64,000 bases of DNA from Oscillospiraceae bacterium (GCA_015067435.1 SVMM01000003.1:62001-126000), one strand, 5' to 3'; shown: positions 1 through 9,054, numbered from the stretch's first letter. Translations and numbers: made by a program. The notes: generated from the sequence alone by a model not told the origin.

Positions 1-302
1 ACTCCAAAAACTGACAAGTCGGTGTGTCCAATGTTCCCGTGAGCCAAAACAGCGGGGTCAAAGAGATCAGCTTGAACGCACGCAGCCCCTTTGTTGAGCG
101 TAAAAAAGAGCCAGTGACCCATGCAATATGGAGGCACATGTGGTATACTCATTATAGCAGAAAAGCCGACAGCGATGGGGTGTTGGTAGCGCCCCATCGC
201 CCAAGCAGGTGATACCCCCACCTACAAGACGGTTTCCCGCGTCGACAGGGCAATTATACCCAGTTTTGCCTTTCTTCGCAAGTGAAACATACTCCTATGG
301 AG

Positions 303-341
303 GCGTCGTGCAGGTAAATGAATCCCTGCGTGACGCTTTTT
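303..341 (+). terminator. Terminator-like hairpin upstream of the first small gene
   Basis: Two 12-nt arms (303-314 and 325-336) pair fully if two G-T wobbles are allowed, with a 10-nt loop, and are followed by five T. It ends whatever is transcribed from the left or acts as an attenuator for the gene at 373. Nothing else convincing is seen in bases 1-302. Confidence 0.5.
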
Positions 342-372
342 CTGTAGACTATAGAAAAGGAGTATCACACAA

Positions 373-672
373 ATGAAGAAAAGGCTATCCGAGATTATGC
401 TGTGGGTCGCACTTCTTATAGTTGGCTCAACGATAGTATCGCGTTGCAGTGATATTGAAGAGAGCCGCTGGGCGAACAAGAACATGATCCTGTCGGTCAA
501 CCTCGGTTCCAGTACAACATGCTCGCTGAGCGTTGCCACTTACAGAGCCGGCCTTGAGACAGTCAGCGATCACGCTGTGGCGCAGCTGCGTATCAATCAC
601 TTACCGAGTGATGAGGGGAACAATAGCAGTCCGTATGATCTGAGCATCACGTTCGAACTCTGCCGCGAGTAA
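373..672 (+). CDS. Small exported protein of unknown function
   Basis: A 99-residue protein whose ATG follows an AAAGGAG ribosome site. Residues 1-24 look like a signal sequence or membrane anchor (basic start, then LWVALLIVGSTIV, with a Cys at 25 that is not in a clear lipobox). The rest is a short alternating polar/hydrophobic stretch containing two Cys (about 50 and 97), consistent with a small beta-rich secreted domain. I do not recognise the family with certainty; it resembles small Firmicute exported proteins in which a domain of this size follows a signal peptide. It lies between two hairpins (303-341 and 686-725), so it appears to be its own transcription unit. Base composition is AT-richer than most of the window. 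Confidence 0.45.
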   Translation: MKKRLSEIMLWVALLIVGSTIVSRCSDIEESRWANKNMILSVNLGSSTTCSLSVATYRAGLETVSDHAVAQLRINHLPSDEGNNSSPYDLSITFELCRE

Positions 673-685
673 CAACCCTACAGGA

Positions 686-725
686 ATCGAGTAGGAGCGT
701 CCCGTGATGGGCGCCCCTACTCGAT
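686..725. terminator. Bidirectional terminator-like inverted repeat
   Basis: Arms 686-699 and 712-725 (left arm begins ATCGAGTAGG) match at 13 of 14 positions. The hairpin lies between the small exported gene on the plus strand and the stop of the giant SLH gene on the minus strand, and is followed on the plus side by a T-rich stretch. Confidence 0.6.
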
Positions 726-754
726 TGTATTCTTTCGCTGTTTTGGTTTCCCAT

Positions 755-3700
755 TTACCTCGCGTTTCGCACGAACCGCGTCATGATCGCCGCAACCTGT
801 GCGCGCGTCGCGCCGCCCCGCGGGTTCAGCGTGCCGTCGCCCATGCCTTCGATCAATCCCGCGCCGACCGCCCAGCGCATCGCATCCGCCGCATAATCCG
901 CCACGCCGCGCGCGTCGGTGAAGCGGTCGAGGCTCGCGCCCGCGCTCACGTCGCAGCCCGCCGCCTTCGCATAGCGGTAGAGGATCGTCGCGAGATCCTG
1001 GCGCGTGATGTCGTCGCCCACGCCGAAGTTGCCGCCGTAGCCCGTGACAACGCCGCTCTCATACGCCCAGCCGACCGCCGCGTTATACCAGTCGGCGGAG
1101 CCGACGTCGCGGAATACCGTGCCGTCGCCCGCCTCCGCACCGCGCGCGAAGTTGTAGAGCACCTGCGCAAGCATCGCGCGCGTCATGGGCGCATCCGGAG
1201 CGAAGCTCCCGCCGCCCGTGCCGTTGAAGATTTCGCGTGCGGTGACGAAGGTCACATACTCGCCGTACCAGCTGCCCGTCGAAACGTCGGCGAAGGCCTT
1301 CGTGTTGTCCACGACGTACAGCTCACATGAGCCGGTGACGGGCACGATGAGGCTGCCCTCATAGCACTCCTTTACGGGCAGGAGCCGGTCATCCGCGCCG
1401 CGCACCATGGCGACGACGCCGTGGCCGCCGCGGCTGACCTGCAGCTCGATCCTCGGCATCTCCGCGGGGCCGACCCTGCCGTCGCCGTTCCGGTCGAAGA
1501 GCATCAGCGGAAGCTCGACCCGAACCGGCGCAGCGGCACCGCCACCCGCCTTCGCCGGCTCGACCGTCAGCGGGGAGCGGATCGGACGGTTCTCCCGGAT
1601 CGCCTGCTCCGCTTCCTCCCTGCTGATCACGGTCTCCATCGAGAGGATCCTGCCGTTCTCGTCCCTCACAACCGTTCCGGTGGAACCGTCGGGCGTCCTC
1701 GTCTCGGTCGTGACGGTTTTGACGACCGTCGTCCGATTGTCTGCATCCGTCGTCGTGACGGTGGCGGCGGTCACGGTGGTCGTCACGCCGTTTTTGTCAA
1801 CGGACGCCTCGATCTTCGCCTCCGTGACGGACTTGGAGAGCACTTTGTCGTTCGCGTCCGTCACCGTGACCGTCGTGGTCGAGGTGCCCGTCGCCGTGCC
1901 GTCCGGGGCGGTGGTCATGCCCGTGACGGACTCTGTTTTGGTCACGCTCACGGTTTCCGTGACCTTGCCCGCCTTGTCAGTGACCTTTTCCGTCACCTTC
2001 TCCGCAGACGTCGTTTCCGTCTTTCCCGTCACGCTACCGTCCGCATTTTTCGCGGTGGTGACGGCAGTGTCCTCCTGCAGCTCGGTTTTTGTCTCGGTCG
2101 TCGTTTTGCCGCCGTTCGCGTCCGTCGCCGTCTCCGTGACGGTCTCCGCTGCGCTCACCTTTGTGGTGTCGGTGACGCTGCCGTCGGCGTTCGTCTTGCT
2201 CGCGGTGGTCTCCGAGCGAGTGCGCTCGGTCTTCACCTCAAGGGCGGAGCCGTCCTTGTTCTCGGTCTTGACCGTCTCCTTGAGCGTTTCCGTCACGGTG
2301 ACGCTGCCGTCGGCGTCCTTCGTGGTGACGGAGGAAGTTTCCAGCTCCGTCGTCACGGTCGAGCCATCGGGATTGGTCGCGGTCTCCGAGGCGTGCGTCT
2401 TCGTCTCGTTCGCCGCGCCGCCGTTTCCGCGCGGCGTGAACTCGTCGGCGGTCGATCCGCCGCCCGCCGCGTCCTTGTATGTCGCCGTGACCGTGACGTC
2501 CTTCGCAAGCATGACGAATGTAGTCTTCGCTGCAAGCGCGTTTGCAAACGCAGCGCCGTCCTCCGTCGTCCACCTGTCAAATGTCTTGCCGCCCGGTGCG
2601 GCGCCCGCCGTGATCGTGATGGTCGTGCCGACAGAGGCGGTATTTCTGTCCGCCTTGCCGTTCACCACGGTGATGTTGTACTCAATCGGTGCAAGCTGCG
2701 CGTAAAGGGTCAGGTCGTCGGCGTCCTCCACCTGCGCGCCGGGGGCATAGGCCGTGCCGGAGCCGTCCTCCTCGGTGTTCCAGCTGCTCAGAAGATAGCC
2801 GTCCGGCACCGCGACGTCCTCTGCGGCGGGGAGGGCGACCCTCATGCCCGCGATGGTTCGATCCGCCACGATCGCGTCCGCCGCCCAGGCTGTGCCGTCG
2901 CCGAGGTTGTAGGCAATCGAGTGCGACGCCGTCAGCGGCGCGGCGGCATACGCGGTCTTGCTCAGGTCGGTGATGTCCGCATAGTAGGGGTTGTTGTCGC
3001 TGTCCGCGAGCAAGATGTACTGCTGGCGGTAGGGCTGGGTATAGCTGACGGCTTCAACGGTGGAGCTGTTGGCCGCGTCGCGGAACGGGGCCACCGTATG
3101 CAGCACCAGATAGTTGTCCGCAGAGAGCTCCGGCGCGATCACGTCGGTCACGCGATAGGCGTTGAGCCGGCCCGTGACGGCGAGACGGTTCATATCGCCG
3201 AAGCAGTGGAGCATCCCCTTGCCGAAGGTGACGTTCCCGCCGACGATGATCTTTGCGTAGGGATTGATCACCAGACCATCGCTCGGACTGTCCGACTCCG
3301 GGAAGCTGAGGTTCCCGTCGACCCGGAGCGTGCCGCCCTCCATGCCGTCCATGTGCATCGCGGTGGTCATGTTCCCAGTGACATGAACCTCCGTCGTGGT
3401 GCCGGAACTGTTGTCGCCGAGATGGAATGCGCCGCAGATCAGGTCACCTTTGGCGGTGAGCTTGCCGTTCCCGCGCACATAGATACTTCTGTCGTTCAGG
3501 TTGAGATCTCCGCACGCCGCGGTGGCGTCGGTGCCGACGACATAGATATTCCCGGCGGTAAACGCGCCGGCTGCGCTGAACGCAGAGTCGCCGATGTACG
3601 CTTCGTGTGTCCCGATGTTGACGGCACCTTCCGTCGTGAGCGTCGAGCCATGGTTGTCATACAGGGTGCCCGAGGCGGTGACATCTCCCTTGGCCTCCAG

Positions 3701-5206
3701 CGTCGAGGCGTCGAGATGCAGATTGCCTCCCCCGGCGGTCACGGCGCCGGTCGTCGACTTGACCGAGCTGCCGTTGGCGAAAATGAAGCCCTGGGAGGTG
3801 ATGTCCCCAACCGCCGTGACCTTCGTCTGAATGCTGAATTGCATGTTTTGCGCGGTAATTGTGCCATCCGTGCTGATCGTGTTTTTGCAGTTTCCGCAGA
3901 GCCAGCCTTCCGTGGAAATGCCCGTTTTCGCCCGTATCTCCGCTCCATCGCAGAGATTCATCCGTTCGCGTGCGCGGATGGCGCCCTCCTCTGCCACGAG
4001 TATGGCGCCGTATCCATTCAAGGAGCCTGAGATGTCAATATCTCTTTTCGCTGTGACTTTTGCCCCCTCGCAGAGGTTTGCATAGCTGCCCTTTACATTG
4101 CCTTCCCTCGATTGGATGACTGCGCTGCCATAGAAATTCAGACTGCTTTTGGCGGAGATATCCCCCTCCGCGCTGAGGGTCGAATTGCAGATTTCCAGCG
4201 AGCCGTTCTCCGACTTCACGACGCCAGTCTCCGACGTGAGCGTGGAGGATTCATGCATATCAATGATGGAATTCGCGGAAATGTCCCCCTTCGCCGCGAC
4301 GCTCGACTTGAACACGTACATGCTCCCCACGCTGATGGCGCCCGCCGTCGATGTGAGCGCGGACGTCTCGTGCGCATTGACATTGCTCGAGACGGTAATA
4401 TTCCCAGACGCCTCGACGCTCGAGCTGTAAAGGTACATGCTCGCGCAGCTGACCGTTCCAGCGGTCAGCGCGGACTGCCGGCTAAGGGTGATCGTGCGTC
4501 CGGCAGCATTCACGGCTCCGGTCACGATCAGCGCGCTCTTGGTCAGCCAGAACTCCGTTCCGGTGGAGCTGAGATCGCCGTTCACGGTGAGCGCGCCGCC
4601 CAGCTTGCCGGGATTGTAGGCGGTAGCGGCAAGGTTGTCCTCGGGCGCGTAAAGGGTCAAGCGCGCGTTCGTCACGTCCCCGTTCACGGTGACGTTCGCC
4701 CTATCGCCGACATGGAGCGCCACGCCTGCCGCGTTGATCGCGCTCACGGTCATTTCTCCCATCTTCACGTCAACGTCGCTGACGGCGGTGAGCGTGCGGC
4801 CTTCGGCGAGGGTCAGTCCGTCCACATAGAGCTCCGCGCAGCCGACGCCGCAGATGTAGAGGTTTTTGTCCGGCGTGCCGGTCAGCGGATGCTCGGGATC
4901 GATGCAAGTCAGAACGCTCATATCCACATCCTGAAGAGGGGCGCTCTCCGGCCCTATATCGTCGACCGTATAGCCGGTGAAGAGCTCCCATTCAGGATCA
5001 TCCTCGGTGCCCCGGTTGATCTTGGCCAAGCGGATGAACACTGTGTCGCCCTCGTCGTCGAGCGACGCCGTTCCGATGGCTGCCGGATCCGGATCTGGAT
5101 CGGCGGCGAACGAGATCGTTCCCAGCAGTTGCGGCACGCACGCCAGCGAAAACGCCAGTAGAATACCGCAAAAGACCGCCAGTCGCTTTTTCCATAGCTG
5201 TTTCAT
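755..5206 (-). CDS. Giant SLH-domain cell-surface protein with beta-helix and Thr-rich repeats
   Basis: A 1483-residue secreted protein. Residues 1-34 form a signal peptide (KKRLAVF, hydrophobic core, FAA cleavage). Roughly 120-690 is a long run of about 20-residue repeats rich in G, S, A and V, typical of right-handed beta-helix surface proteins. Two InlB/Flg_new-type repeats follow (about 740-900; DGYLLSSWNTEEDG and GKTFDRWTTEDG). About 910-1220 is a low-complexity Thr/Glu/Val region with repeated DGSVT units, probably an extended stalk. Three SLH modules end the protein (about 1300-1483; FADVSTGSWYGEYV, FRDVGSADWYNAAV, FTDARGVADYAADA) and should bind pyruvylated secondary cell-wall polymer. 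The start has an AGGAGGT site and overlaps the upstream glycosyltransferase stop by 4 bp (ATGA), so the two are translationally coupled. The ligand is unknown; adhesion or a structural role is inference. Confidence 0.9.
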   Translation of the reverse strand: MKQLWKKRLAVFCGILLAFSLACVPQLLGTISFAADPDPDPAAIGTASLDDEGDTVFIRLAKINRGTEDDPEWELFTGYTVDDIGPESAPLQDVDMSVLTCIDPEHPLTGTPDKNLYICGVGCAELYVDGLTLAEGRTLTAVSDVDVKMGEMTVSAINAAGVALHVGDRANVTVNGDVTNARLTLYAPEDNLAATAYNPGKLGGALTVNGDLSSTGTEFWLTKSALIVTGAVNAAGRTITLSRQSALTAGTVSCASMYLYSSSVEASGNITVSSNVNAHETSALTSTAGAISVGSMYVFKSSVAAKGDISANSIIDMHESSTLTSETGVVKSENGSLEICNSTLSAEGDISAKSSLNFYGSAVIQSREGNVKGSYANLCEGAKVTAKRDIDISGSLNGYGAILVAEEGAIRARERMNLCDGAEIRAKTGISTEGWLCGNCKNTISTDGTITAQNMQFSIQTKVTAVGDITSQGFIFANGSSVKSTTGAVTAGGGNLHLDASTLEAKGDVTASGTLYDNHGSTLTTEGAVNIGTHEAYIGDSAFSAAGAFTAGNIYVVGTDATAACGDLNLNDRSIYVRGNGKLTAKGDLICGAFHLGDNSSGTTTEVHVTGNMTTAMHMDGMEGGTLRVDGNLSFPESDSPSDGLVINPYAKIIVGGNVTFGKGMLHCFGDMNRLAVTGRLNAYRVTDVIAPELSADNYLVLHTVAPFRDAANSSTVEAVSYTQPYRQQYILLADSDNNPYYADITDLSKTAYAAAPLTASHSIAYNLGDGTAWAADAIVADRTIAGMRVALPAAEDVAVPDGYLLSSWNTEEDGSGTAYAPGAQVEDADDLTLYAQLAPIEYNITVVNGKADRNTASVGTTITITAGAAPGGKTFDRWTTEDGAAFANALAAKTTFVMLAKDVTVTATYKDAAGGGSTADEFTPRGNGGAANETKTHASETATNPDGSTVTTELETSSVTTKDADGSVTVTETLKETVKTENKDGSALEVKTERTRSETTASKTNADGSVTDTTKVSAAETVTETATDANGGKTTTETKTELQEDTAVTTAKNADGSVTGKTETTSAEKVTEKVTDKAGKVTETVSVTKTESVTGMTTAPDGTATGTSTTTVTVTDANDKVLSKSVTEAKIEASVDKNGVTTTVTAATVTTTDADNRTTVVKTVTTETRTPDGSTGTVVRDENGRILSMETVISREEAEQAIRENRPIRSPLTVEPAKAGGGAAAPVRVELPLMLFDRNGDGRVGPAEMPRIELQVSRGGHGVVAMVRGADDRLLPVKECYEGSLIVPVTGSCELYVVDNTKAFADVSTGSWYGEYVTFVTAREIFNGTGGGSFAPDAPMTRAMLAQVLYNFARGAEAGDGTVFRDVGSADWYNAAVGWAYESGVVTGYGGNFGVGDDITRQDLATILYRYAKAAGCDVSAGASLDRFTDARGVADYAADAMRWAVGAGLIEGMGDGTLNPRGGATRAQVAAIMTRFVRNAR

Positions 5207-6621
5207 CCTCTTACCTCCTGTTTTTCAGTCTGTTCCGAAAGAATGTGGTCAGCGATACCGTCGGGAAACCCCATGCGGTCGAGCTTGTTCCAGCCGACTC
5301 GTCCGCCGAGGAATGCGATGATCAGTGCCTTGTAGATGAGGTAGGTGCACAGAACGCCGTAAAGGATCCGTTGGGGGACAATGATCAGAATATCGAGCGG
5401 CGACACCCGCTCGCGGGTGTAGACCGTGGAGAGCAGATAGAGCAGCAGCTCCATCACCAGCGAAAAAGCAAAGGACACCCCCAGCAGAAGCATCTCGAAC
5501 CGGTCCGGGTTGACGAGGTTGGTGATCAGGCCGAAGGCGGTCGCGCAGGGAGCCAGTGTCTGAAACACCAGCAGATCCGGCAGCAGCAGGAATCCCATTC
5601 CCGGCGCGCGGAGGCTGAACAGGCAGCGCAGATATTTCGCCATGCATTGCAGCGTGCCGTAAGTCCAGCGGAAGCGCTGGCGCAGGAACGCGCGCAGCGT
5701 CGCGGGCGCCTCCGTCAGGGAAAAGGCGAGCGGCTCAAACAGCAGCCTCCTGCCCATGCGCAGCAGCTGCATCGTCAGATCCCGATCCTCGCCGAGCGTC
5801 TGCGTCGAGAAGCCGCCTACCTCCAGCACCGCCGAGCGCCGCCACATGCCCAGCGCTCCGGGCACCACCGCCATGCACGCGAGGCGGCTCATGCCGTTTT
5901 TGATGAGGTTGAAATCGCGGATGTACTCCACCCGCTGACAGCGGGTGATCAGGTTCGTCACGTTGCCGACGCGCGTGTTTCCCGACACGGCGGCGACACG
6001 CTCGTCCGAAAAGTGCCGCGCCATGAGCCGCACAGCATCCGGACGGATCAGCGTATCCGCGTCCAGCAAAAGCAGCAGCTCGCAGTTTGCCTCGGCGATG
6101 CCGCGGTTGAGCGCCGCCGCCTTGCCGCTGTTCTCCTGCCGCAGCAGGTGCACGCGCCGGTCGCCGCGGAACGCCGCCTCGACGACCTCCGCTGTGCGGT
6201 CGGTCGAGCCGTCGTCCACAACATAGACGTCGATCCTTCCGTAGTCCGAGGCAAGGACGCTCTGCACGGTCTTCACGATTACGCGTTCCTCGTTGAACGC
6301 GGGGATCACCGCGCAGGCCTTCGGCTTCGCTCCGCCGCGTCGGTACGGCGCGGAGCGGCGCGCGCAGATCAGATAGGCCAGCAGCTTCCCGTAGTGCAGC
6401 AGCAGCAAAGCCAGCATGACGCGGTTGAGCGCGCGCACAAACGACAGCCGGAACCAGAAAAGCCGCGCCGCGGCGAGATCGAGCAGCACATAGGGATAAA
6501 ACAGCCGGAAATACAGCCACACGAGGAACAGCGCAAACAGGATGACCGATAGGATATAAAGCCGCCTGTGCGTCGGATCGGAAAAGATCATGTCTTTCTT
6601 CATCGTATGCGTTCCCGTCAT
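5203..6621 (-). CDS. Membrane glycosyltransferase family 2 (PgaC/HasA-like)
   Basis: A 472-residue processive-type GT2. Two or three N-terminal membrane segments (about 20-110) precede the catalytic domain with VIPAFNEE, VVDDGSTDRT, the DAD motif in LLLLDADTL, the GEDRD acceptor motif and the QRFRW product-binding motif. At least three more membrane segments follow. This is the domain order of poly-N-acetylglucosamine or hyaluronan synthases, which polymerise a sugar from a nucleotide-sugar at the cytoplasmic face and extrude it. ATG at 6621 is preferred over the adjacent in-frame TTG at 6624; a GGAG-like site lies about 12 nt upstream. It is coupled by ATGA to the giant SLH gene, suggesting that the glycan and the surface protein are made together. 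An extended -10 (TGGTATGCT, about 6673-6681) may drive the pair, but no good -35 is seen. The product sugar cannot be told from sequence. Confidence 0.85.
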   Translation of the reverse strand: MTGTHTMKKDMIFSDPTHRRLYILSVILFALFLVWLYFRLFYPYVLLDLAAARLFWFRLSFVRALNRVMLALLLLHYGKLLAYLICARRSAPYRRGGAKPKACAVIPAFNEERVIVKTVQSVLASDYGRIDVYVVDDGSTDRTAEVVEAAFRGDRRVHLLRQENSGKAAALNRGIAEANCELLLLLDADTLIRPDAVRLMARHFSDERVAAVSGNTRVGNVTNLITRCQRVEYIRDFNLIKNGMSRLACMAVVPGALGMWRRSAVLEVGGFSTQTLGEDRDLTMQLLRMGRRLLFEPLAFSLTEAPATLRAFLRQRFRWTYGTLQCMAKYLRCLFSLRAPGMGFLLLPDLLVFQTLAPCATAFGLITNLVNPDRFEMLLLGVSFAFSLVMELLLYLLSTVYTRERVSPLDILIIVPQRILYGVLCTYLIYKALIIAFLGGRVGWNKLDRMGFPDGIADHILSEQTEKQEVRG

Positions 6622-6756
6622 CAAGTCTCGTTTTCTCCGCTTAAACTTATACAGATAGGAAATGATGCGTTAAGCATACCACACCTTTACTGATTTGCAT
6701 AGTGTCAAATTGATTGATCTAGGTTCCGGACCGCCAGCGCCATCTACACAGTCCAC

Positions 6757-7347
6757 CTACCACAGCCCGATCTGTGCATCCAGCGGTTGCTTGTCCAGCA
6801 GCGGCGGGATCATGCAGAGGAATTGCTCCGTCGCCTTCAAATCAAAAAGCCACGGCTCCACCTGCTCCCGCTCCAGCACCAGCGGCATGCGGTTGTGCAC
6901 CTCGCGCATGGAGTCGTTCGCCGCGGTCGTGAGGATGGAGTAGCACGGCACGCCGTTCCGAACGTCGTAGATGCCCGCCATGTAAAGGACGGGCGAGCAG
7001 GGGAGGGAGAACTGAAACTTGCGCTTGGCCTTGTCCCACTCATAGAACCCCGTCGAGGGAACCGCACAGTGGCGATACCGCGCGCTCTCGGCAAACGTCG
7101 GCTTTTCAAGCGCGGTCTCCGCCCTTGTGTTGATGAGCATGGACTTCGGCGTCCGGATACCCCAAACCATCAGCTCCGGCGTCGGCCCCTCATCGGAGGC
7201 CAACAGCACGGGCATCTTGCAGCCCGGCGTGATCTCGCCCTGCCGAATGCCCTCGGCGGCGTTCGAGCCGTACTTGGCCTCGACCTCTTGGATGATTTGT
7301 AGAATTTCATCGGCCTGTTCCGCCGTGAACTGATAGCGCCCGCACAT
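6757..7347 (-). CDS. SRAP-family abasic-site protein (YedK/HMCES-like)
   Basis: A 196-residue SOS-response-associated peptidase family protein. It begins MCGRY, so Cys2 becomes the N-terminal nucleophile that forms a thiazolidine crosslink with abasic sites in single-stranded DNA. Other family signatures are NTRAET (Asn and the Arg/Glu pair), the GFYEWD active-site segment (Glu), and the MPLVL segment preceded by HNRMP (His). ATG at 7347 is chosen because Cys2 must be exposed; longer upstream readings would destroy the site. It is divergent from a Y-family polymerase gene, a usual pairing of SRAP with translesion functions. An extended -10 (TGCTATACT) lies on the minus strand about 50 bp upstream. 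Length and motifs are normal for the family. Confidence 0.93.
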   Translation of the reverse strand: MCGRYQFTAEQADEILQIIQEVEAKYGSNAAEGIRQGEITPGCKMPVLLASDEGPTPELMVWGIRTPKSMLINTRAETALEKPTFAESARYRHCAVPSTGFYEWDKAKRKFQFSLPCSPVLYMAGIYDVRNGVPCYSILTTAANDSMREVHNRMPLVLEREQVEPWLFDLKATEQFLCMIPPLLDKQPLDAQIGLW

Positions 7348-7395
7348 GATATCCACCACCCGTATGATAGAGTTGTCATTAGAATAACCAGATTT

Positions 7396-7424
7396 AGTAT
7401 AGCACAATGACGAGCGAATGAAAA
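7396..7424 (-). promoter_or_regulatory. Candidate promoter of the SRAP gene
   Basis: On the minus strand an extended -10, TGC-TATACT (7396-7401 plus TG), is preceded after 17 bp by a weak TTTTCA -35 (7419-7424). The strong extended -10 carries most of the support. Confidence 0.55.
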
Positions 7425-7444
7425 CCATTTCCGGTAACTCCCAC

Positions 7445-7473
7445 TTGACGCAATCAAACGATTGTTCTATTAT
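7445..7473 (+). promoter_or_regulatory. Promoter of the Y-family polymerase gene
   Basis: TTGACG (7445-7450), a 17-bp spacer and TATTAT (7468-7473). Spacing is ideal, and the predicted start lies about 30 bp before the GTG start codon. Confidence 0.8.
7455..7468. promoter_or_regulatory. Candidate LexA (SOS) box inside the polymerase promoter
   Basis: CAAACGATTGTTCT matches the Gram-positive LexA/DinR pattern CGAAC-N4-GTTCG at 8 of 10 defined bases. It fills the spacer between -35 and -10, where LexA would block RNA polymerase. The downstream gene is a translesion polymerase, the expected SOS target. The site is inferred from consensus only. Confidence 0.65.
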
Positions 7474-7506
7474 TGAGCCACAAGAACACGGAGGAGGTGA
7501 GCGGGA

Positions 7507-8751
7507 GTGGAGCGCGGTATACTGCATGTCGACGCCAATTGCTACTATGCCAGCGTCGAAATGCAGCGCAACCCGGAACTGCGCGACAAACCCATCGCCG
7601 TCTGTGGAAGCCAGAAGGAGCGTCACGGGATCGTGCTCACCGCGTCCTATCCTGCCAAGCGTTCCGGCGTCAAAACCGGTATGGCGATCTGGCAGGCCAT
7701 GCAAGCCTGCCCAAGCCTCATTGTCGTGCCGCCGGACTATCCCGAGTATATCCGCATCAGCGGCATGATGCGGGAGATCTTCAATTCCTATACCGACCTC
7801 GTTGAGCCGTTCGGCCTCGACGAGGCGTGGCTTGACGTGACCGGCAGCCAGGAACTGTTCGGCTCACCCGTGGAGATTGCCGAGGCCATCAGCGCGCGCG
7901 TGAAGTTCGAACTGGGGCTGACGGTTTCCATCGGCGTCTCGAACAACAAGATCACGGCGAAGCTGGGCTCGGATTACAAAAAGCCGGACGCCATCACGCG
8001 CATCATGCCTGACAACTATCGGGAGATCGTCTATCCCCTGCCGGTGGAGGACTTGCTCTACGTCGGCCCTGCGACCTCCTGCAAGCTGCGGTGCGTCGGC
8101 ATCGGCACCATCGGGAAGCTTGCCGAGTGCGACGAGGACTTCCTGCACCGCAGGCTCGGCAAGGTGGGACTGGTGCTCAAGACCTTTGCGATGGGTCTTG
8201 ACCCGACGCCGGTCCAGCGCACGGATCATGTGCAGGCGATCAAATCGGTGGGCAACGGCAGCACCGCGCCGCGCGACCTCGTCAATGACGACGACGTGCG
8301 GATCATGCTTTATCTGCTGTCGGAGAGCGTGGCGCTGCGTCTGCGGGAGCTTGGTTCGCGCTGCATGGTGGTCGAGGTATATGTCCGCGACAACGCGCTT
8401 GTTTCCTTCACACGGCAGCGGAAGCTGCGGCAGCCCACCTGCTCCAGCGCGGAGATCGCGGAGACGGCCTTTGACCTCTTCAAGCGCAACTACCATTGGG
8501 ACAAGCCTCTGCGGGGAGTCGGCGTCCGCGGCTCGGAGCTGGTGGACGCGACCAACGGCGTGCAGCTCTCCCTGTATGCGGACGCACGGAAGCGTGACCG
8601 CTGGGAGCAAATCGACGGTGCAATGGACGATCTGCGACAGCGCTACGGCTATCTGAGCGTCCAGCGCGCCATTTCCCGGCTTGACCCACTGCTCGCGGGC
8701 GTCGATCCCTCGCAGCACACGATCCATCCGGTCGGATACTTCGGAGGTTGA
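7507..8751 (+). CDS. dinB: Y-family DNA polymerase (DinB/Pol IV type)
   Basis: A 414-residue translesion polymerase. It starts with a GTG preceded at 8 nt by GGAGG and opens ILHVDANCYYASVE, with the first metal-binding Asp and the CYYASVE steric-gate segment. The catalytic Asp-Glu pair is in FGLDEAWLDV (about 100-110). SIGVSNNKITAKLGSDYKKPDAI (about 138-160) is the family's conserved palm/finger segment, and the C-terminal half is the little-finger domain. No obvious beta-clamp motif is seen at the C-terminus. The gene reads from a promoter overlapped by a LexA-like site and is followed within a few bases by a small conserved-looking gene (8754-9047). Extension from mismatched or damaged primers in the SOS response is the expected role. 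Confidence 0.93.
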   Translation: MERGILHVDANCYYASVEMQRNPELRDKPIAVCGSQKERHGIVLTASYPAKRSGVKTGMAIWQAMQACPSLIVVPPDYPEYIRISGMMREIFNSYTDLVEPFGLDEAWLDVTGSQELFGSPVEIAEAISARVKFELGLTVSIGVSNNKITAKLGSDYKKPDAITRIMPDNYREIVYPLPVEDLLYVGPATSCKLRCVGIGTIGKLAECDEDFLHRRLGKVGLVLKTFAMGLDPTPVQRTDHVQAIKSVGNGSTAPRDLVNDDDVRIMLYLLSESVALRLRELGSRCMVVEVYVRDNALVSFTRQRKLRQPTCSSAEIAETAFDLFKRNYHWDKPLRGVGVRGSELVDATNGVQLSLYADARKRDRWEQIDGAMDDLRQRYGYLSVQRAISRLDPLLAGVDPSQHTIHPVGYFGG

Positions 8752-8753
8752 AT

Positions 8754-9047
8754 ATGGAAGAGAAGCGTATCCGAAAATATGTGCCCGTGGTGCTCCGTGT
8801 CGATGAAAACGGCAAGATCCGGCCGTTGGTGGTGGAGTTCGACGAGCAGCACAAGTATCTTGTTGATCAGGTGACGGATGTGCGCCGCGCCGCCTGCCAG
8901 TCCGCGGGCGGCGTCGGGGATCGGTACACCTGCCGCATCCGAGGACAGGAGGCGTACCTTTGGCTGGAAAAGGGACGCTGGTTCATTGCAGCCAAACCGG
9001 AGTATGTGGCAAAGGAAGACGAAGGAAACGAGGATCATAGCGTATAA
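8754..9047 (+). CDS. Small protein co-transcribed with dinB, function unknown
   Basis: A 97-residue soluble protein. ATG at 8754 is preferred because a GGAGG lies 7-8 nt upstream, inside the end of dinB; a TTG at 8748 is the only earlier in-frame start. It has no signal peptide or membrane segment. The middle (RPLVVEFDEQHKYLVDQVTD) and C-terminal half (DRYTCRIRGQEAYLWLEKGR) read as a short beta-rich fold with conserved-looking Tyr, Trp and Arg. The pattern recalls small DUF6504-like proteins often found beside Y-family polymerases, but I cannot confirm membership. Tight coupling to dinB suggests an accessory role in translesion synthesis (inference). A terminator follows directly. Confidence 0.75.
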   Translation: MEEKRIRKYVPVVLRVDENGKIRPLVVEFDEQHKYLVDQVTDVRRAACQSAGGVGDRYTCRIRGQEAYLWLEKGRWFIAAKPEYVAKEDEGNEDHSV

Positions 9048-9054
9048 GCATGGC

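Noticed and set aside
24-212. Open frame of 62 codons at the left edge
   Set aside because: It begins with a GTG lacking a ribosome site, has an in-frame stop just upstream, and shows no recognisable protein pattern.
1407-4085. Long plus-strand open frames opposite the giant SLH gene
   Set aside because: They are antisense shadows of GC-rich repeats; no ribosome sites and biased Arg/His/Ala composition.
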